Positions 43,704-48,532 of a stretch of DNA of 48,532 nucleotides are shown in pieces (position 1 is the first letter of the stretch; each line of letters begins with the position of its first letter). Both the position numbers and the translations under genes were made by a program. Source of the stretch: Ensifer adhaerens (lineage in GTDB: Bacteria > Pseudomonadota > Alphaproteobacteria > Rhizobiales > Rhizobiaceae); NCBI GenBank assembly GCA_900215285.1, contig OCMG01000006.1, positions 1 through 48,532 of the forward strand, written 5' to 3'. A model generated the notes under the pieces. That model worked only from the letters and a program-made list of their open reading frames with translations, searched no databases and was not told the origin of the DNA.

Positions 43704-45349
43704 ACCAGGCGACACTTGCATGGGCTGCCTTCAAGAACATGATGCGAAAGGCGGCAAGCGATCCGGTATGGGCTGTCATCAATATCGTCATATCGCCTTT
43801 CCGGGCAGTGGTTTATTTTTACCGTGTTGGGCTCGTCTTTCTCGTCATCGCCCTCATCCTCGCTGCGATCCCGTTCGCCATTCCCGAAGCCTGGTTCGTG
43901 TCGCGATGGATCGCCAACATAGTCGTGGCGATCGTCATTCTCATCTTCGCCTTCCGGCTTCTCACCAATCCGATGATTGAGCACTTCGGCAATTTGGACG
44001 GCGATACTCACGGCACGGCTCGCTTCGCTACCAACAAGGAGGTCGCACCCCTCACCCGCACCGGCTCGGGCCTGCTGATCGGCCGCGACAGCAAAACCGG
44101 GAAGCTGCTACGCTATGATGGACCGGCCCATCTGCTGACGATGGCGCCGACGCGCACTGGCAAGGGTGTCGGAACCATCATCCCGAATCTCCTGACCGCC
44201 GACCGCTCGGTGATCTGCATCGACCCCAAGGGCGAGAATGCCAGGATTGCCGGTCGTGCCCGTCGTCAGTTCGGTCCGGTCTACGTCCTCGATCCCTTCG
44301 GCGCTACAGCCGAACCGATCGCCGCATTCAATCCGCTTGAAGGACTCGACCCCAATGGCCTCGATGTCGCGGAAGATGCAAGCACCCTCGCCGACGCTCT
44401 TGTCTTCGACGAACCGGGCATGACTGGCGAGGCGCATTGGAACGAAGAAGCCAAGGCGCTCATCTCGGGCATGATCCTCCATATCGTCGCGCAGGAACCC
44501 TCTAGCCGCCGTTCTCTCGTTACCCTGCGTGAAAACCTTACCCTGGCCCCTGAAGCCTTCACAGGGCTCCTCAAGGAAATGCAGGAATCCACGGCAGCCA
44601 GCGGCCTCGTCGCACGCGCGGCCAACCGCCACCTCGGCAAATCCGATCGCGAGGCGGCCGGCGTTCTGTCGGCGGCGCAGCGCCATACCCATTTTCTCGA
44701 TAGCCCGCGCATGGCCCGTATGCTCAGCCGGTCGGATTTCCGGTTTGCCGATCTCAAGAGCCGCACCGCAACGGTCTTCCTCGTGCTGCCGCCCGATAGG
44801 CTTTCGACCTATTCGCGCTGGCTGCGTCTGCTTGTCACCCAAAGCCTGCTCGAAATGGCTCGTTCGCCAGGCAAGCCGGCGATTCCGGTACTCTATCTCC
44901 TCGACGAGTTCGCGTCCCTCGGTCACCTGGCGCCCGTCGAACGTGCCATGGGCCTGATGGCCGGTTACGGGGTGCAGCTGTGGCCGATCCTGCAAGACGT
45001 TCATCAGCTACGCGCCACCTACGGGCAGCGTGCAGGTACCTTCCTGTCGAATGCCGGCGTCCTGCAGGTCTTCGGCGTCAATGACCACGAAAGTGCCCGT
45101 CTCGTCTCCGACATGCTCGGGCAATCCACCGTCGTCTTCGAAAGCATGGGCCGCGCTCTCGATTCCGATAAGACGGGGATCTCCTACGGCGAACAGCATG
45201 TGGGCCGCCCGTTGCTGACACCCGACGAGGTCCGCAACCTGCCACAACACGCCGAACTGCTGTTCCTCGCTGGGCAGCGGCCGATCGTCGCCGGCAAACT
45301 CGCCTATTACAGCGATCAGGAATTCAAGGGAGCGTTCGACCGTGTCTGA
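43700..45349 (+). CDS. traG: TraG coupling protein (copy 2)
   Basis: Identical 549-aa duplicate of 4811-6460; see that entry. Confidence 0.92.
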   Translation: MNQATLAWAAFKNMMRKAASDPVWAVINIVISPFRAVVYFYRVGLVFLVIALILAAIPFAIPEAWFVSRWIANIVVAIVILIFAFRLLTNPMIEHFGNLDGDTHGTARFATNKEVAPLTRTGSGLLIGRDSKTGKLLRYDGPAHLLTMAPTRTGKGVGTIIPNLLTADRSVICIDPKGENARIAGRARRQFGPVYVLDPFGATAEPIAAFNPLEGLDPNGLDVAEDASTLADALVFDEPGMTGEAHWNEEAKALISGMILHIVAQEPSSRRSLVTLRENLTLAPEAFTGLLKEMQESTAASGLVARAANRHLGKSDREAAGVLSAAQRHTHFLDSPRMARMLSRSDFRFADLKSRTATVFLVLPPDRLSTYSRWLRLLVTQSLLEMARSPGKPAIPVLYLLDEFASLGHLAPVERAMGLMAGYGVQLWPILQDVHQLRATYGQRAGTFLSNAGVLQVFGVNDHESARLVSDMLGQSTVVFESMGRALDSDKTGISYGEQHVGRPLLTPDEVRNLPQHAELLFLAGQRPIVAGKLAYYSDQEFKGAFDRV

Positions 45350-45357
45350 CACGTCAA

Positions 45358-45648
45358 GTGGCAGTGTCCATCTCGCCACATGAAAAGCTTGGTCGGATTG
45401 CCGATAGCTCGGTTCCAGACAGTGAGCGCGTGACCCGCCTCGCGCGGCTGAGCACCTGCATTGCAGACGCTGGAATCATCGCTGCACTTCAACAAGTGAT
45501 CGCATCCCCTGCCCTGTTCGAACTCACTGATGCTGAGATTGCCTACAAGCTGCAAAACATCAAAAGAGCGACGTCGATCCCCGACGATGCCATTCAGACC
45601 TTGCACACCCTGGAAATCGCATTGGGGAGATTAACGCCCGAAGAATGA
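45358..45648 (+). CDS. Small conserved protein after traG (copy 2)
   Basis: Identical duplicate of 6469-6759; see that entry. Confidence 0.62.
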   Translation: MAVSISPHEKLGRIADSSVPDSERVTRLARLSTCIADAGIIAALQQVIASPALFELTDAEIAYKLQNIKRATSIPDDAIQTLHTLEIALGRLTPEE

Positions 45649-45760
45649 AAATCGTCCCGGCGCTGACACACCGGGCATTGTCACTGGCGGCCCTCCGGCT
45701 CTCTACCGCCCAAATGAAAGAGCGTTCGCCTCCGGGCCGGACGCGACTATCGTCGCGCAA

Positions 45761-46074
45761 TCAGGCGATCGCCTGTAATCCTTGTTCCGTATAACAGTCA
45801 GCAAACGCAGAGCAGGACCGCTGGCCTTTTAACGCCGCGTTCCCAATCTGACACCAGCCCCTTGCTAACGTTGAGATATCGGGCAAACACCGGCTGAGAA
45901 ATGTTCTCGCGCTCACGGATAGTGCGAATTTCCTCCGGGTCAGCGGCTCCACGGTTGTCAGGCACCCTTCATCAATTCACGCATCGTCTGTTTGTCGATC
46001 GCGCCGGACTCGTAGAATCCCTCCATCATTTCATGGACGGCTGCCAGTGCCTCACTCTTGTAAGTCTTTGTCAT
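45761..46074 (-). pseudogene. higA: HigA-type antitoxin, copy 2, frame broken
   Basis: The copy of 6873-7190, missing single bases in several short homopolymers (for example a C near 45780, a T near 45822 and a G near 45938). The differences break the frame only in this copy, so read errors are the likely cause. Confidence 0.8.
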
Positions 46075-46442
46075 CGCATTTCACCTCTAGCATTCGACCC
46101 GCATCGACTTCCGCTTTCATTTGCGCGTCTGTAAATCCCAAGACGAGTTTCGCGGCCTTTTTCATGTAAGCTTCATCCCCAGCATCGAGATTGGCCATAT
46201 CACTCTTCGCAAACCCGAATGCAAAGACCGCTCTCGTTTGCGCTCGAAAGAAAACCAGTGTCCGGAATCCGCCAGACTTCCCAGCGCCGGGCCGAGCAAC
46301 GCGCTGCTTAATAAGGCCAGCCCCTAGATCGGCATCAATCTGGCCGCGCTCGGCGCGCGCAACAGCCTCACAAAGCATCGCGTCAGAGATTTTCTCTTTC
46401 CGGGCAAACTTCTGAAACCAACCGTTTTTTAAAAACTCTCAC
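46052..46442 (-). pseudogene. higB: RelE/HigB-like toxin, copy 2, frame broken at its 5' end
   Basis: The copy of 7168-7557. One extra T in the T run near 46425 shifts the first codons; the rest is identical. Confidence 0.8.
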
Positions 46443-46491
46443 GAGATATCCTACACCTTAATATAACACCAAGCGTTACACTTCAAGAGCG

Positions 46492-46817
46492 TCACTTCGC
46501 ATCATTCCTAAGAGCAGCGACTGCGCGCTCGATGGTCTCAGCCAACGTGATCTCATGCTGATCCGCATAGTTGTAAATCGCCTCGATCGTCTCTGCCCGA
46601 AGGCGTGTAGCGAATTGTTCTGTACTCCTGTTTTTTCGACGTGTTCTGCGAGTGGCTCGAATGGGAGCTGCTGTTTCGGAAGCGGAAGCCTTGGGCGTTT
46701 CTCGGAAGCCTGCAGCTCTGGTGGCAGCCTTCACAGCATCACTGTCGACAGGCGGCGCTGGCGTATCGTTTAGATTCCGAAGTCGAGGGTCGCTCGCTTC
46801 TTGTCTTCGCTACTCAT
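46492..46817 (-). pseudogene. Small ribbon-helix-helix partition protein, copy 2, frame broken
   Basis: The copy of 7608-7934, with changes near 46625-46637 (a base lost and a T gained) and a missing T near 46775. Confidence 0.8.
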
Positions 46818-47488
46818 GCACCCTCTCCTTTCAAAACGTTTGATAACTGCCTGAGCAATTCTCGACCATTTTCTTTGCGCTCTCCAATCCCGACACATCG
46901 GATCGTTCCAGATCGTGAAAGAATTCCGCCAAGAGAAAACAACGCCCGGTACGCGGCACGATCAATCAGAGTTGCAGGTAAAACTGGTATGGCCGCGTCG
47001 GAAAACTGCCGGTCGATATCTCGTGCGGTCCCGCTCGCGAATAGCTGGCGGGACTCGCGTGAAGAAAACCTGTAAGGAATCTCCCGATTGGCAACCTTCC
47101 GCATCTGGTGAAACCAGCTTCACGGACTTAGCGGCCTCTGACGCGTCAAGAACAGAGCTTTGGAGCGGAATTAAAACGAGATCCGAACGGGCAATCGCAA
47201 AACCAATTCGGTCGGTGGCGGTTCCTTCCAGATCAACAATGACAAAATCGGCGTTTGCCCGGGCTTCCTCGATCGTATCGATGATGGTTTCGGCGGAATC
47301 GTCAATCATAAGCTGCAGTGTTTCCGGCGCCCCCCTTCAGGCGGGCCCAGGCTTCAAGCGGCGGTTGGGGTCGGCGTCGATCAGAACCACCTTGCGACCG
47401 GCGGCAGCGAATTCGCCGGCAAGTACGACAGCAGATGTTGTTTTTTCCCGACTCCGCCTTTGCTCGACACGAATGAAATGACTGGCAT
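46814..47488 (-). pseudogene. parA: ParA, copy 2, frame broken
   Basis: The copy of 7931-8602 with about ten one- or two-base changes between 46840 and 47450, mostly in homopolymers. The intact version is in copy 1. Confidence 0.85.
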
Positions 47489-47503
47489 GAAGCATCTCCA
47501 AAA

Positions 47504-47600
47504 CTGCTAATCAGCAGAAAGCTAGCAGATGTGTATTTACAAACAATTTACATGCAGCTTGCTATCTGCCAATAAAAAGCTAGCAGCTTACAAGCTGCTA
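47504..47600. repeat. TAGCAG repeat cluster upstream of parA, copy 2
   Basis: Identical duplicate of 8618-8714; see that entry. Confidence 0.6.
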
Positions 47601-47767
47601 AATTGTTTTGCCCCGCTTTTCTTCCCCACCTTTTCAAAAACCATAGGACATCTACAGCACGTGCGATGGTGCGTTTTTAGGATGCTGATGTTGCCGTGCC
47701 GACCCGCACGTAACGCGGGTCGGAACCGCCGCAGGGCCTCGTGAGAGGCCCGGACAGCGGCGTCCGC

Positions 47768-48479
47768 TTATTTTTCGTCTATTAGTTATAGAACCAGATA
47801 GGGATTCAGTCTGTCTGGCGGACTCACGTAGATTGATTGCCTTTCCAAGGCGCGCTAGCGCCTGCCCCAAGGGGTTGTCGCCAACATCGAATAGTGTTCT
47901 CGAAACGATGTCGAGCGATGCCCGATGCGCCTCGATACCCGAGGCACGTTCCGCCTCGGCCTGAACATGATCGTCAGGAAGGGGAGGGGCCACGCCCCAA
48001 CGTCCAAGAATCTGCCGCGCCCGATCGGGTAGGGACATTCGATAGGCGTTACTGGTTTGCTGGACCTGCGGGCCGCGTCCCTCGTTGCCTGTCGGCTGAT
48101 AGCGCCGCAGCCAGTCGAGGAAACCATGGGCGCGCAAGTTCTTCAGCGCCCGCACGATCGCGTCACGTGATCGCCTGAGCTTCAGCATGAGCGTGTCGAT
48201 CGACGGTTCCAACCGGCCGGTGCGGAAATCAACGAGATTGGCAAATAGCTCCAGCAACTCGATCGCCACGCCCCCCAAGGGGCCATTGCGAGCACCAGGT
48301 TGCCGGCCTGCCAGTTCATAGCGCCGCGCCGCCAGCACGATAGTACGCACGTCCTGCCGGTTTGTCCGCCGCCAGAATACGCCTTCGCATCGTCCGCGCG
48401 CACGACTCTGCCGCCGAACAGGTGTGCGTTCCCGTTCGGCCGGCGCTCCTGCGAGCACCGTCCCAATCTGTTCAAACAT
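47768..48479 (-). pseudogene. repA: RepA-type initiator, copy 2, last codons frameshifted
   Basis: The copy of 8882-9592. One extra T in the T run near 47771 alters the final residues and removes the stop codon. The rest is identical. Confidence 0.8.
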
Positions 48480-48532
48480 GGTCTTTTCCGCCTCCTTTTT
48501 CAGGCGGGCATGACTGTGGACAGCGGACAAAG

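Larger units (their letters stand above)
38890..48532. repeat. Terminal duplication, copy 2 (contig overlap)
   Basis: This copy of 1-9645 is clean over 38890-45650 (intact traA) but carries many one-base insertions and deletions from about 45674 to 47772, mostly in homopolymers such as GGGG to GGG, CCC to CC and a five-T to six-T change. Four genes (antitoxin, toxin, parA and its partner) and the 3' end of repA are broken only here. Confidence 0.93.

Noticed and set aside
44108..45004. Minus-strand open frame of 298 codons inside traG (also 5219-6115)
   Set aside because: Antisense shadow of the coupling-protein gene. Its sequence is low-complexity and resembles no family.
38890..48532. A true large duplication carrying diverged paralogs of the backbone
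   Set aside because: The differences are homopolymer insertions and deletions clustered at the contig ends, not substitutions spread along the copy.

Overview
The window is one contig of a circular plasmid, read around the circle about 1.25 times. Bases 1-9645 recur almost identically at 38890-48532, so the real replicon is about 38.9 kb and the duplication is an unclosed assembly overlap. The two copies differ mainly by one- or two-base insertions and deletions, usually in homopolymers. Copy 1 is damaged at 0.7-3.2 kb, where it breaks the relaxase. Copy 2 is damaged at 45.6-47.8 kb, where it breaks the toxin-antitoxin, partition and replication genes. Together they give one intact version of every backbone gene. 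The GC-rich codon use, the Ti-type traA/oriT/traD/traG layout and the rhizobial look of many genes suggest an alphaproteobacterium of the Rhizobiales (Rhizobium, Agrobacterium or Ochrobactrum/Brucella-like). The species cannot be named from sequence alone.

Backbone (about 38.7 kb, through the junction, to 15.6 kb). The mobilisation block has a DUF6118-like membrane protein, a 1235-aa relaxase-helicase TraA, an intergenic oriT resembling that of RSF1010, a TraD-like accessory protein and the coupling protein TraG. No mating-pair-formation (trb/virB) genes are present, so the plasmid should be mobilisable rather than self-transmissible. Next come a HigBA-type toxin-antitoxin pair, a ParA/ribbon-helix-helix partition pair with a repeat-rich upstream region, a winged-helix replication initiator with a probable counter-transcript RNA in its leader, a small ribbon-helix-helix protein, and a three-gene operon ending in a 687-aa ParB-family protein. 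At 13.6-15.6 kb an unknown protein is followed by an HTH-ImmA/IrrE metalloprotease.

Accessory region 1 (15.8-22.0 kb): a four-gene minus-strand operon (exported alpha/beta hydrolase, exported SnoaL-like protein, O-methyltransferase-like protein, NmrA-like oxidoreductase) with a divergent LysR regulator, then a translationally coupled three-gene operon ending in a tyrosine recombinase.

Accessory region 2 (22.2-38.7 kb) is metabolic and stress cargo: a DMT exporter, two GreA/Rnk-type proteins, NADP-glutamate dehydrogenase (one-base frameshift), an rRNA pseudouridine synthase, an HPP-CBS membrane protein with a LysR regulator, a 5-formyl-THF cyclo-ligase with a small membrane protein, two similar small membrane proteins flanking that block, a group III truncated globin, a cystathionine gamma-synthase, a MarR regulator facing a ClC-CBS chloride transporter, a DUF488 remnant, a DUF2945 protein, and a cytochrome b561-sulfite-oxidase fusion. 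The mix points to nitrogen, sulfur and redox or anion stress. No insertion sequences, CRISPR arrays, tRNAs or rRNAs were seen.
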